A DNA stretch of 64,000 bases, from positions 131,216,889 to 131,280,888 of the forward strand of contig CANTUZ010000002.1 of NCBI GenBank assembly GCA_947846985.1. Direction: 5' to 3'. Shown here one piece after another: positions 37,097 through 49,986 of the stretch. Both the position numbers and the translations under genes were made by a program. Position 1 is the stretch's first letter, and the number at the start of each line of letters is the position of its first letter. Source of the stretch: Fratercula arctica (Eukaryota; Chordata; Aves; Charadriiformes; Alcidae). The notes under the pieces are model-generated. The model saw only the letters and a program-made list of their open reading frames with translations, made no database searches and was not told the DNA's origin.

Positions 37097-37125
37097 AAAA
37101 AACAAACCCAAACTTCCTGTTTTTC
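37097..37125 (+). repeat. Second copy of the 29-bp repeat
   Basis: Identical to 35606-35634, about 1.5 kb away. It is preceded by a TTTGGT pentamer run and a T-rich stretch. Confidence 0.8.
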
Positions 37126-39367
37126 ACAGGCTGCCTTCAGGGCAGACACAGTTCATGTCATCACTTTTTTTCTTTCTGAGGTATAGAATTATCAAAATAT
37201 TTATAGACATATTTGGACTTGCTCTTCAGTTAGGTTAGGGATCCTTGAGCCTTGCACAAGTCATGGTCATTCTTGCCTCAAGATAACACTAAGAAATTCC
37301 TAAGTTCCTTTTCAGAACTTCTCTTTTATTCTATCTTGCAACTCTGATTTTGTGAGCATTCTACCTAAATGTTTCTCTTTTTATCTAGGCAAACTAGAAT
37401 TAGATATTCTTCACCAATAAATATCAATTGGGAACAGTACTGACATCTGTTACTTGAAGTCATGACTCTCAAATTAATGGAAACTGAGTGCCTCCTAAAT
37501 TTTTCTCAGCAAAGAGTTACATTTTATTGTAGCATTTGCTCCAACTCTAGGTTTCCCTAGTTTTGAGTTGTCACTAAACTACTAAATGTAGGTGGAAAAT
37601 GTAAAGTACAGAAATACCTATACTTTCTTTCCCTTGTATTCTGCTGCATTTTGATCTCAGTTTCAAATGTTTAATCTGATAATGTTTTGTGGGGTTTGTA
37701 ATGACTCTACCTTTGTTTTGAGTATTATGCCTAAAGCTGTAAAGAAACTTGCTTTATTCCTACAGAATAGCTCAGCAACAGAGCTTAAGTTTATCCCTAG
37801 TACATCATAACAATCTGTGTGCAACCATTACCCTGATGCATTCATTAAAGAGGGTATCTGCTATAAAATTCATTTCCTGACTAATGATGGAACTATAAGA
37901 ATTACAGAAAAATACCCCCAAATGCTAAAACATTACAAGCAATCTTAAAACGTTCCTGCTATGATATTTCTTTGCAGTTAAACGATAATTAAGCCTGCCT
38001 TTTAAGGCTCCAATTGGCATCAGTAGAGGACAGAGAAATGATGTGGTGAAACGAGACAAATAGAAAGACTTAGGAAAGAAGAACATCCTATTCAGTATTC
38101 CCACGTTTACTGGGAGAGCTCTACTCTGTGCTCCAGGTTATAGCTCTTCCATATCGAGTTAGTGGCCCACTTGCAGAAGATAATTCAGAGTAGAAAAGGA
38201 TAGAGTAAATTACTGAGCTTTGCTGAATTTTCAGTTTAGAGGATTATTGTACTTGTCCTAAAGATGCCTTTACACGTATTCTAAGGGAAAATAATCTGGA
38301 AGATTTTCTGAACATTAGTTTTAGTGAACGCATCTGATTTGATTGATAGAAGTCTAAACTTTCCTGGGAAGAATGAGAGGAGTCACTGAGCCATACAAAT
38401 ACGTCACAGGCCAAGTAAGAAAATAGTGAGGTACTTTCTTCTGTTTTGGAAGCAAACCAAAAGGCAAGAGGAGCCTCAAATTCTTTTTCAGATTTTTAAA
38501 TGTATATTTTCAACATTTTCCTGGCTTAAGAATTTAAGTATTTTTTCAAATTTTTCAAAATTTCAAATAATTTTCCTAATTTTCAGACTCATAAAGGAAT
38601 AGGAAGTAGAGCTGAGCAGGGCTGGATGACAAGTGAGATAATCCGTTTAAGTTGTATTTACATAAATACATAAAAGACACTTCAGGTTACTGAGGTTTGG
38701 TTCAACAGGGGCACACAGACAATGCTGTAAAATCAGACAGTAAACTAGAAGAAAATAATGCTAATCCTATTGTAATAGAAACTGGATTAGGAATTGTAAT
38801 GCAGAACAGGCTAATGTAGAAAAGAAGTTAGATTTACTGTGCTTCCTAAAAAAAATGCTTCCAATGTATCCTACGCAACTTTCTTTCCACTGTATTTGCG
38901 TATATAAGAAACCCATCTGCATAGAACGATGGTAGTATAGTAAAGAATGAAATACTAAGAAACACACTGGATATGATTATCAGTTTTATCCAGTATTCTC
39001 TGCCAATCAGAGCATCTTTGTGTAGGTCATGCTATGGAAAAAATACTGGAGAATGGGTATTAGGATAGCCATTAGGTCTGCCTCTTGCTGCACAGTTTCC
39101 TGGATTTTGAGGCAACTCTGAGGATAAGGATGTTCAACAGGTACATCATTCTCTTCCAGACACAAGAAACGTGTTTCTTTCTTTTGCCATTTAGAAGAAC
39201 TGGTTGCACATTCTTCAGGGCGACACTTTTTAATTGGAAAATTAAATCTAATCACAATCAAATAGTTAATAGAAGTAGTCAAAGTGACTGGTATTTCAAC
39301 TCGGGGAAGAAAAACCTAAGAGGATGTGTTCTAATATTGCAAAGTTGATATTGCTAACCATTCAGAA

Positions 39368-39411
39368 TTTTTTTATTTTTTTATTTTTTTATTTTTTTAT
39401 TTTTTTTTTTT
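39368..39411 (+). repeat. ATTTTTTT octanucleotide run
   Basis: Four units of A followed by seven T, then an uninterrupted T-run, ending before ACATTTTG. Confidence 0.9.
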
Positions 39412-41474
39412 ACATTTTGTATGGTGGGTAATTGCAATATTTCTAGGTTTGTTCCACTTTGAAGGAAGAAAGACCTTGACACCATGGGAATTTCTCATGC
39501 AGTTCCCTTTCCTCCCTACACACTAGCAAACCAGAAGCCAGCCTCGTAAGAGTGGAAAATGCAATGTACATATAGGGCACAAAATTATCCCTTGTTTTCC
39601 AAGTCTGCCCACAACACTCATTGGGCAGTCTGAAGGTTTACTGTGTCCTTGACACAGCAGCAAGAAGCCAGGGCAATGAGAGTATCAGAACGAATGAGAC
39701 AGAGCCCTGCAGAAAGGCATAAAAATGGGACTTCAAGAAACCACCTTTACAATCAGTAGCACTGAAACACAGGCAGTGTAGAGGAGGCAGACTCCTTTCT
39801 CATTAGTTCTTGGCTCCTGCACTGGTACTCAGGGTCTCACTGGTATCAGCCACCAAGTCAGCGTCCATCCTGAACTGTGGGTAAATCCCCATGGTGTGAC
39901 TGCAAGGAGCGGTTTTGGGACAGCTCACTCTCTGTTAAGAGATGGAAAACACCCCACTGCCCTTACATCTACTAGGTTGGATTATACAGTGACCATGGTA
40001 CTTGCAGAAAAAAATGCATCAGTCCTATACTGGGATAGAGCACTCATAGTGATCAAACTAGAAACTCTTAAAGCCTAGACAGAAATAAGAGGTATCGAGT
40101 CCCATGCACTGAATAATAAACTCATACATTCAGGCTGTCTTTCATGCAAAAAAAAAAAAAAGTAAAAGACTGCTTTCTCATGGTATATTTGTGGGAACCG
40201 AACACCTCACCCCCACACATCAATCTGGAGCAGATTCACTCCCAGCAGAAATACAAGCCTTCAGAGGTGTCATATTCATAGATGCATCTATGCTATTGAA
40301 CAGAGAACATAATTTCAAAATAACTATTTCTTTTGGATTGTACATTTTCAAAATGTCCAAAGAAAACTTTTGAAAACATTTTGCTCAGACAATGTTCATA
40401 TTTGGAAAATAAATTCTTAAAAATGATTCTTTACACCCAGCACAGAAGCTAGTAGTCATTGATGGTAGAGATGGCTGCTTCCTCCTCGCCCATCACAGCA
40501 CACACCACATATCCAAAGATTTCACTAGCCAAGGAGTAAACAGCCTCTAATTGTTTTTACTATACTTTGGCCCTCTTTAAATAGCTTATTCAAAAGGATT
40601 AAACATTACAGCCTTATTGCCTGTGTTCTCCTGACAGTGAGGTTATGTCTATTTACATGTGTTGGAGACTGGAACATGACCAGCGCAGTTCTCTCAAAGG
40701 TAAGCTTCCTTTTGCTTCCTACAAAACTTCTGCTGGATTGAGTCCATGGCTCAAAGTTTTATGATGTTTTATGCTCTCTGTCTTTTCCGAAGGAAAGCAC
40801 AGGATTGACATATGTGCTTAGTCCTCTTCTTCGTCAGCCTCACACAGTCAATTTAAGCCTTTACATCCCAATTTAGGATTGCATCTGGATGTCCTAGATC
40901 ATGATGAATAGCATATTGATGGAGTAGATAAGGCTGGCAGCATATACGCCTTATGAAATGAAGTCTAGTGGCCACATGAGGAAATGAGGACTGATGTGCA
41001 AAAACCCCCTCTATAAAGAAAGGTAGCATCTACCTTAACACATATGTATATTCTGTTGTTTTTTTGATATGCCCAACTCCTTTTTAACTGATTCAGGGAA
41101 ACAAAAATAGATTCTTGAGCTATATCTACACTACAAGAGATGTAGATTATGTTATCAGACCTGATCCTGCTTTAAATACAGATGACAAGGAAGCTGAAGC
41201 ACACAAGTCGCAAAACTAAATCAGAGATCAGTAAAGTTAACGAACATACACTTCTCCGTACAAACAGCTATTTTATTATAGATGGGCTATTTGGTTAATT
41301 AATTTTGCAAGTAAGCAGTTTATAAAAGACTGAAGGTCAGCGGTGTAAAGCAAGCTGTGTCTTTACAAAGAACTCAGAAGATTCAAAGGGTTGAACAAGT
41401 CTAATTAAAATAAGAAGTGACTCACCTCACAGTCTGAAATTGAAACAAAGGTAAACCAAGCTATTGTTCAGATT

Positions 41475-41492
41475 AAAAAAAAAAAAAAAAAA
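41475..41492 (+). repeat. A-run (18 A)
   Basis: Uninterrupted A18 with no recognisable element in front of it. Confidence 0.9.
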
Positions 41493-41785
41493 GTGACAAG
41501 ATTATATGTCTTATGGCTCTTCACTTGCTAAGAAATACAAAATTGCCAAAATACTTCATAAACACTGCTGCCATGTTATTTTCAGCCGCAGAAAAACAAT
41601 GCAAGGTTCAAGACATCTGTCCTTGCAAAAATTTCAGCATGGGTTTACAGGCCACGAAGTTCAGATTATTTGTATATGTTCAGGTAACTCTTTCAACTGT
41701 AATCTTATATGAACACAAGTGAAACTCTGAATGCTTTGGGTTACTAACAAGTGAGCCATTTGATTTGAACTGGTTGCTTTTAAGT

Positions 41786-42195
41786 GTGAGCATTAGCTGG
41801 ACGCGAGCTGGCAATGTGCACTCACAGTCCAGAAGGCTAACCATATCCTGGGCTGCATCAAAAGAAGCGTGGTGAGCAGGTCATGGGAGCTGATTGTGCC
41901 CCTCTGCTCCGCTCTGGTGGGACCCCACCTGGAGTAGGGTCCAGCTCTGGAGTTCTCAGCACAGGAAAGACACGGCCCTGTTGGAGCAGGTCCAGAGGAG
42001 GGCCACAAAGATGATCCGAGGGCTGGAGCACCTCTCCTGTGAGGACAGGCTGAGAGAGTTGGGGTTGTTCAGCCTGGAGAAGAGAAGGCTCTGGGGAGAC
42101 CTTATAGCAGCCTTCCAGTACCTGAAGGGGACTTATAAGAAAGATGGGAACAAACTTTTTAGCAGGGACTGTTGCAATAAGACAATGTGGTTTGT
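41786..42195 (+). mobile_element. CR1 LINE fragment with the ORF2 C-terminal end
   Basis: The sequence follows CR1 from CCAGAAGGCTAACCATATC (coding for an ANHILGCIK-type stretch) through [40 protein letters not shown] and [16 protein letters not shown], and stops near GACTGTTGCAATAAGACAAT. It is truncated at both ends: no reverse transcriptase core upstream and no 3' terminal tail downstream. An in-frame stop and a frameshift near 41937 mark it as dead. Confidence 0.92.
41894..42195 (+). pseudogene. CR1 ORF2 C-terminal remnant
   Basis: Open stretch giving the conserved tail of CR1 ORF2 after the reverse transcriptase ([34 protein letters not shown]). It is not a host gene. Confidence 0.85.
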
Positions 42196-44170
42196 ATTTT
42201 CTGTCCTGTTTAACTACTAGGTGAGAGCACAAGACAGGCAGACGACAGATCTGTCTAACCTGCTGTCCTTTCTCTAAACGTAGACCCAGAGAAGGATAAA
42301 ACCAGGACAAGCCTATATAATGCTTCTTCCTATTACTACATCACCTTCCCATTATTTTTAGCCTTGGGACATGTTTTTTAGTACTGCTGTGTTTTTATTA
42401 ACATTCTAATGATATTTTTTTAATGACATTGTCCATTTTCCTCGAGCCCATCCAGCCTGCAGTATCCAGAATGGCTTCTATAGAGGAGCCTATAAGACAA
42501 CTACCAGCTGTGATGAAGAACCAGAAAGTTGTGATTTCTTTTGTTGTTTCACTCGTGGTTCCTCCTGGCTCTGTTTGATGCTTCTCCTTTCCTCAGGTCT
42601 TGTACTGGAAAAGAGAGTGAACAGCTGGTCTATATCTATCCTTTCTATGACTTCTGTGATTTTGCAGGATTCTGCTACGTTCACACTTCAGTCATCTGCT
42701 TTAACGGAGCAGGGAAGAACGAACAACTCCATTAACAGGGAAAGCAAAAGGATTGTGCAAATAATTATGCTGCAGGCCCGTAACTTTCCTACCCTTTACA
42801 TATAGCAGTTTCTGTGGCTTATCAGAGTGAAATCTAAACACTTTTTAGTCTGAGCCTAAAGGGTAAAACGAGTTTTCAAGGGATCAGAGTTTTCTTTATA
42901 GGGCGGACGACTTCCTTATCATTTGTGCAGCAATGTCTACACTGCTGGTGTCAAAATAGTTACATATTTTGCTGAAAATAGTTCTCCCTTCACAGTAACT
43001 TAGAATAACCCAAGATAGAAACAAAGCAAAGAAAAATTTTGCGACATAAAGTTGAGCAATAAAATAAACAGTAAAATACTGGTGGACACACAACAAATAG
43101 TTAGGCAGCCTCAGTTATATTATGATCATCTGTTCAAGGAAAGATGCATAAAAATAGCATGAGAACAAATATAACAATGTATGTCTACTCCAGGATCCTG
43201 TCTATGACAGCATGTGCCTAGTGAAGACAGAATAAGCAAGAAAAAATACCAGCAGAGAATACAGAATTATCTTCAAAATGTATTTTTCTTGTTTTTCAGA
43301 GGTCTAGAATCTCTGTCCCCATGAGATGGATGAGGAATTACTTAGAGTAAGTGCTGCTGTTTATTTTCAGTGATTGCAGGTATCTTACATAGCCATGTAA
43401 CAAAATTTAATTGAGAAGTACTGAAGTTTCTTTGAGTGTAAGGGTGAGCGTGAATTCCAGCCACACCTGTTTTGGGTGTTAGACAAAGTGGAGAAGAGTT
43501 GTTTGGTTTTGAGCATGTGAAGAAATGTCACAGCTAATTTGCTACTGGGAAGAAAGAAAAAACAAAAAGAATTGTGGAAAAACACTACTGAGTGGAATTC
43601 GGACGGTGACCATAAAGATTTCCTAACACACCAACTACTTCTTCATCTTGATGAATAGTGCTTATGTGCTGAGGACTAGGAGCAAGAGTAGTCAACACCA
43701 ACAGCTGGATCGCTGACAGCAGCATGGGACAAATCTGGCTCACTCATAGTAGTTGGAGGCAGGTGCTCTGCTGAGGATCTGACTTCAATGGCACGCAATA
43801 TATACCCAGAAATAAAAGAAGTGATTTGACACTGAAAGAGCAGGAACTGTATCAGGAAAAACCTTTGAAGAAAAATCCAGAAATCAAGAAAGAGTGGGAA
43901 ATTCAACATGGTACAGGAACACAAATAAACCACACAAAACTCAAATTGCTGTTTATGTAATCCATAACAGCAACTAACTGTTCCTTAAACAAATAAAGCT
44001 GAGAAACAATTTGGTTATTTTTCATGCTGAACATTCACTGATTTCAGTTGCTTTTCATGAATAGTCCATGTTTGCTATAAACAAATAGTTGAGACAACTT
44101 TGATATATTTTCTACTGTATTTCATGCAGATGTTGAAATGGCTGTGCACATAAAACAAATCAGGTCCTTA

Positions 44171-44345
44171 AAAAGGAAACTGTCTATTTTTATACAGCAT
44201 TACTAACAGTTGTGATAATATTTGTAGCAATCTTTTCCATTATTCAAAGGAAGTGCCTATTAATTGGATTCGGCTTAAACTAGGCTGAAGGAGAATCTGA
44301 GCTCTACTGGGAGGGGACATCCAAAATTGCTGATAGTGAGTCATG
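44171..44345 (+). repeat. Unclassified dispersed repeat, copy 1
   Basis: Similar in order to 47293-47440: CAGCATTACTAACAGTTGTG, then ATCTTTTCCATTATTCAAAG, GAAGTGCCTAT, AGCTCTACTGGGAG and finally TGATAGTGAGTCATGC. Copy 1 has an extra 15-20 bp in the middle. I do not recognise the family. Confidence 0.65.
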
Positions 44346-44921
44346 CCCTTTTTATAGGAAACAGCCTTTTGTGTCTTTGTCTTTTTCTGCTCCTTCTTTA
44401 CAGGAACTGACTGCATTTTATAAATTTTAAAAATGATCCTCCTGCTTGTATTAGCAATGAAGATGCCACTATGGTGCTCCATCACGTGCTGTGGTACCTC
44501 TGAACAACTTCAAAGATATTCCATCCCTAAAGCCAAGAGGAATTGTGGTCATGCAGCCCATGCCAAGAAACATTAAGAAACTTGAAAAATTAGGACCATA
44601 CCTCTGTAGTTGTGCATAGTTCTTTTCCATAGGTATGAGAGGGCAAGAATTCCTCTCATTCTTCCCTACTTCCAAAAGTAACGGATGGGCTATTTACCTA
44701 AGAAAACCACAGGCAGAGTAAAGTGACAGCATCAGCCTATCATCTAAGAAGTCTCCTAAATATACCTGTTAAAAAAAAAAACCTGGCATAATCTAATGTT
44801 ATTCATAATTAGAATGTCTTTCACAAGGAATTTGGCATCCTCTGCAAATTTCAAGACATTTGCAACTGTGTTTGGTGTCCGATGTCTGTGTTTCTCCTTC
44901 TTAAAGATAACTGGCACTGAT

Positions 44922-45146
44922 GGAAGGAAGGAAGGAAGGAAGGAAGGAAGGAAGGAAGGAAGGAAGGAAGGAAGGAAGGGGGAAAGGGGGGAAGGAAGGA
45001 AGGAAGGAAGGGGGGAAGGAAGGAAGGAAGGAAGGAAGGAAGGAAGGAAGGAAGGAAGGAAGGAAGGAAGGAAGGAAGGAAGGAAGGAAGGAAGGAAAGA
45101 AGGAAGGAAGGAAGGAAGGAAGGAAGGAAGGAAGGAAGGAAGGAAA
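44922..45146 (+). repeat. GGAA tetranucleotide microsatellite
   Basis: About 225 bp of GGAA units with G-rich interruptions near 44976-44995 and 45009-45017 and an AAAGA break near 45097. A GA-rich tail continues to about 45176. The long KEGR-type and LPSF-type open frames here are by-products of the repeat. Confidence 0.97.
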
Positions 45147-45811
45147 GAGAGGGAGAGAGAGAGAGAGGAGGAAAGCCATGAATTTTTTTAAACACTTGTA
45201 AGAGAGAGACCCTAAATGCACTAGTACATCAAAAGCACTAGTAGCACACATTTCACTGTGTCTGATAGGTGTTAAATTTTCATATAATGTGTCTTGATCC
45301 TCTTACTTTGTAGTGCTCATTGTCTTAATGGTATTAAGCTATTGCCAGTCTGCTCAGAGAAGCAGCAGTACCAATACCAGTGTGAAATTCCATCACTTCT
45401 TCTTAAGTGGTATGAACTTCAAAGACTACCTCTAATCATTTTGATGCTAATTATTTTAAGCAACCTGCACAAAATAAATACCCAGCTTAATCTGTTTAAA
45501 ACTAATTATAAAAGACAGCAAGTTCTACTTTTTGTTTTGACTCAGAGGACCCTTGAGAATGAAAGAAAAAAACTTCAAACCCACAAAAATAAAATGAATC
45601 TGGGCCCAACTGCCTCACAGAAAATAGATTTAGTTACCAAAAAAAACATGTTTATCTGAAGTACTTTTGCTTTTACCATTTCATCTAGTTTTAAAAGTTA
45701 GACATTATATATTTAGACATTTAATGCACTCTTTAGACATCATATATCAAATGGAAATCTTTCCCTTGAGTAAAGCTTTTCCCTGCAGAGCAGAAGGGCA
45801 TTTGAGATTAA

Positions 45812-45835
45812 TTTTTTTTTTTTTTTTTTTTTTTT
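45812..45835 (+). repeat. T-run (24 T)
   Basis: Uninterrupted T-run followed by AAGATACTC. Confidence 0.92.
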
Positions 45836-45955
45836 AAGATACTCAGAGTTTCTGTAGGAGCCCATGAGTTTTAAGTGCTCTTAGCTCCTGGCAAAAAGTG
45901 CCACTACTCTGTGGACATAAGTTCCAGCTCTAAAATGCTGCTCACTTGACTGTTT

Positions 45956-46015
45956 AAAAAAAAAAAAAAAAAACAAAACACAAACCAAACCAAACAAAAA
46001 CAAAACAAAAAAACC
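45956..46015 (+). repeat. A-rich low-complexity tract
   Basis: A18 followed by CAAAA and CCAAA units. Confidence 0.9.
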
Positions 46016-46228
46016 CCAATACCAACTTTCCCCATGATACCCTTGAAGTAGCAGTTGCCATATAAAAAGGCAGTTTTCCTCACAATAAGAATGTTTCATT
46101 TTGATTCTTCCATCTTGTGATGTTTAGTTTTTGCGAGAAGACCTTCAACAAGGTGTATAGTAGATCGTGATAGTAGAGTGATTCTACTTGTCAGATTTTT
46201 AAGGCTGTGTGCAATTCCTTGTCTTTCC

Positions 46229-46244
46229 TTTTTTTTTTTTTTTT
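46229..46244 (+). repeat. T-run (16 T)
   Basis: Uninterrupted T-run after GTCTTTCC. Confidence 0.9.
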
Positions 46245-47292
46245 AATTTTTAAACCAAAAAATTATTGAATACTGGAACTTGTATTTACTTACAGAAATC
46301 ATGGGTAGCTAAATGGCAGTTTTCAGTAAGGCATTCAGAAACTTTATGGTCTGAGAAGCATTTCTCAGATGTTAACGGTGTTTGAAAGCTGCTGGACGTT
46401 GTGTTTGCTTGTACTGCTGTTATCTCATGCAAATCAGTGCTTGACAATATATTTCTCGAGACTCTTCTGAGTGTTTTACTGTATCTTTTACCTTTTGCGT
46501 TAGCCTGTTTGGTGTGACTGCCTCCTGGTTTCTTTCCTTCTTGCTTTCTTTCTGCCTTGGTTTCTTTCATTCTGTTTAGAGACATATATGCAGCTTGACA
46601 GATCCTTCCCCAAAGCCAAACTTGCATCTTCCAACAGGTTTTTGCTTATCTTTGAATCCCTGACTGCAATCACCTTCTGATCTCATACAGTGAAACTGGC
46701 CAGTGTTTGATCTGCAATGAAGGGTTACTTGTTTGTGTAAGAGCATTACAAAAAAGATTCCTCAGTTTCTCCCAACTCTCCTAAGTGTCATGAAATCTAC
46801 ACCATACAGGTGCTTTATTTGCTTTGGAGTGAAACATTCACCAGACTTCTGAACCATAACTGTACAACTTGTTTTCTTAACATGGTTTGGTTGTGTACTT
46901 CTAAAGGCAGATTCCTGCTTTGTTTGGGTGAGATATTTCCTAAGCCCAGAGGCTTGCACATAGATGTGAAAACCAAATTCTTATCTGAATACGAATTTCC
47001 AAGATAAGATCACAATGGATGTTAGTTACCTAGGAATTTTTGTTTGCTTCGTTTATCTTCTTGTTCTGTTTCACACTTTCTAAATTCTCTCTCCTGTCTT
47101 CTGAACATACTCTTCTCTAAATCTAACTGATGGCACTTGAGGGGTGTTTAGTTCTGTACCAGAAAAGATTGATGTTAACTACATATTTGGAGGGTGGGAG
47201 AAGGCTGGAGACCGTGAGCTAGAACCGTCTTTCCTGGCTTAATGTTTCTCTGTCTCAGACCCGCCGAGACTGCTTCTTGCTTCCAAGCTTTG

Positions 47293-47440
47293 CAAGAAAG
47301 GAGACTTTCTTTTTTTTACACAGCTTTACTACCAGTTGTGAAAATCTTTTCCATTATTCCATTATTCAAAGGAAATGTCTATGGATGGAGGATGATTAGC
47401 TCTGTTGGAGAACATCGAATTTGGTGATAGTGAGTCATGC
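47293..47440 (+). repeat. Unclassified dispersed repeat, copy 2
   Basis: Partner of 44171-44345: CAGCTTTACTACCAGTTGTG, ATCTTTTCCATTATTCCATT (with a 10-bp CCATTATT duplication), CAAAGGAAATGTCTAT, TAGCTCTGTTGGAG and the same end TGATAGTGAGTCATGC. Same orientation, 3.1 kb away. Confidence 0.65.
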
Positions 47441-47735
47441 AATTCCTGGAGAAAACACGGCCATAGTTTCTAACAAACCATGAAGTTCCTTTGTGAAATC
47501 AACACTAACAACATTACTATGGATATTGGTTGTCTGCTCTGGAAAAGGAGCCCAAGTGCTGGGTTTTGAAAGGAGTTTAACCAGACAGAGGATGCCTAAG
47601 TTACCCATTCTTATACAAACAGGAGAACTGAACTTCCACAGAAATTGTGATTACCAGACTTGAAATAGGGACATATACGATCTCCTCAGGATCTATTCAC
47701 CTGTTAAGAAACATATCTAGTTAAAGATGTCCCTG

Positions 47736-47822
47736 CTTACTGCAGGAGTGTTGGACTAGATGACCTTTAAAGGTCCCTTCCAACCCAACACATTCTATGA
47801 TTCTATGATCCTATGATCTTGT
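47736..47822 (+). mobile_element. CR1 3' tail with ATTCTATG units
   Basis: GTGTTGGACTAGATGACC, AAAGGTCCCTTCCAACCC and then ATTCTATGATTCTATGATCC, the best-preserved CR1 3' terminus in the window. Copy is 5'-truncated to under 100 bp. Confidence 0.93.
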
Positions 47823-49944
47823 ACAATTGTCTTGTAGAAGACAATTCTGCCATTAACATTAGCAGACATTTGCTGCTGACCTTAGGGGTCAGCATTGTGC
47901 TCATCCAGTTACCACCATCAGGTTCTGGCAGTAGAATATGCCTTTGAGCATGTGTCTGTCGGCTTCAAAATAAAATCTTGGAGCACCAGAAACACTGAAA
48001 ATAATGGGTTTTTTACAACTGGTGTGTCAAGGCGTTATTGACCTGGAGAGCTGCAGAAATACAGGCTTCTGACTAGTTTTAGGTCATATATAAGGCTAAG
48101 AAAAACCTCAGAATTGATTAGAAACAGGGAGTAGCAAACTGAGAATCAAATATGACCTCAAGTTTGTTGAAACTATAAAATGGAGCACGTAGATATAGAT
48201 GTCCTGGTAAAGTGATGCTCCAGTATATGAAGAGACCTTCCTATCTTCTCTTATTCAGAGGTATGTTAAAATTCTTGTGTACCTGTTTCAAAACCTTCAC
48301 AAAAATTGGCACGTTCAGATAAAGCTGGGCCTTGAGAAATATCAGTGGGTCTGTTTATGATACATGTTTAGCAATGCTCTTTTCCTTACTGTAGCCAGTA
48401 TAGGGTAGTAACACAGAACAGATCTTATTATGAAATAATTCATACATTGTGTGAATATTTATAATAAATGATCAAAAATAATAATTGACAATAAAACCGG
48501 TGTATTAATGGGCCTCAATTTTAGTAGATTTAAAAACCAGTCCTGCAATATGCAGGTTTGCCAGAAGAGGGAGCAATTTACCTATGGACTCGCAGCGTTT
48601 TGGCAGCCTTGCGGACGTTTTAAAAACCTTCCCATTTAAACAACTGAGGAAGGAATGGGACGTCTCTTTCTTTTAGAAATCTGGCATTCGTCACAATTTC
48701 CTATGTGTCTAAGAGCAGGAACACAGAAAGAAGAGAACCAGGAATTTTTTATGTAGGTGAAGAAAACAGTTCGTGAGGAAAAGTTTGCTGTAGCTGAAGC
48801 CCTGAAGGGTGGGAGCCTTCATGGTTCTCTGCAGGCAATTCTCAAACTCTTTTACAATCCGTTTTGTAAGGCTATGCTAAACGTAACAAAAGGACATCTT
48901 GTTTGGGCAAGTTTCTTGCACAAACTTCTTGTGTGGAGTAGAAAAATTGTCCTCGTAAGAACTAAGGCATCATCATTTTAAAATTGAAGGGTGGGAGGAA
49001 AATAACGGGCATTTTACTTTGCATTTGAATGCATTTCACAATATATCAGGGCTTAAATACAAAAGCCTTTTAAATTTATTCACTGTGTCATAAAGACTCT
49101 GTGTTCTCCTTAAACTAACAGTACTCTTCACTGAAAAGAAGAAATCTGTAAAAATAACGTAAACATAATCTGAAATCCTCTAAATATCTTTCCTTATTTT
49201 ATTTTGTTAATGTTGTAAGACACAGTTGTATTTTACTGTTATTGAATGTTTCTCCTTTATATGAAGAGCCTCTCAAACGCACATGCAAGCACATTGCCTT
49301 GAGTGACCCCCCCACCCCCCCATCAGGTTAATATGCACAATTTTTCCACTTGTATCAAGCAAAAATCTTCCAACACTGGTCTGAAGGGTTTCATTAAGAA
49401 CATTTATTGGCAGGTTAAATTATTAGTACACTTTAAAAAAGTCTGCTTTGCAGCATTAAGAATATCTCCATGTATTTATATTTTAACATTTATTTATTGA
49501 TGGCTTTCCTAATGATGGACGAACTGCAATTCTTACTCGTGTGAGTAGCACTTTGGAACTTTTGCTGTAAAATGGCATAATTCATATGAGTAAATGCTGC
49601 CTTTTAGAGCCCTAAATGCTTTACTAAGGTCCCAGTCTTGGCAAAGTTTACCCAGGAAAATAGTCATTACTCAGCATAGGGAGTACTTTGAAAAGTGAGA
49701 GTGTTCAGCATTTTATCCTCAGTGGATCTTAATTAATCTTAATCAGTGCAGATGAGATAGCTGATACTTTCAAATATAAGACCTCTGAGGTGTTGAACTA
49801 TCCCTTGTAGTCACTGGGGGCTGAAGGAATTCAGTTCTGTTCAGAATTAGCCTCACATTTGGAAACATTTACATATCAGATGCATTGAAACTATTAACCA
49901 GAACTGAAAATAGCTACACTGAAGAGCTGTTCCCATGGGGGAAA

Positions 49945-49986
49945 AAAAGGAAAAGAAAAAAAAAAAAAAAGAAGAAAAAAAAAAAA
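49945..49986 (+). repeat. A-rich low-complexity tract
   Basis: Interrupted A-runs with G. Confidence 0.88.

Larger units (their letters stand above)
33119..41785. other. Non-coding DNA without a recognisable gene
   Basis: AT-rich, with two copies of a 29-bp sequence at 35.6 and 37.1 kb, a TTTGG pentamer run at about 37041-37064, an ATTTTTTT octamer run at 39368-39411, A-runs near 40147 and 41475-41492, and no identifiable transposon. No exon or RNA gene recognised. Confidence 0.6.
42196..47735. other. Non-coding DNA with simple repeats and a dispersed repeat pair
   Basis: Holds the GGAA microsatellite, long T and A runs, and two related segments at 44171-44345 and 47293-47440. No coding exon is recognised. 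The 113-codon antisense frame at 46286-46627 is Lys/Arg/Glu-rich but matches no family I know. Confidence 0.6.

Noticed and set aside
44815..44880. Possible old CR1/L3-like piece (GGCATCCTCTGCAAATTTCA)
   Set aside because: Only one short block resembles the CR1-type reverse sequence; not enough to call an element.
44796..45251. Long KEGR-repeat and LPSF-repeat frames on both strands
   Set aside because: Produced by the GGAA microsatellite, which has no stop codon in several frames.
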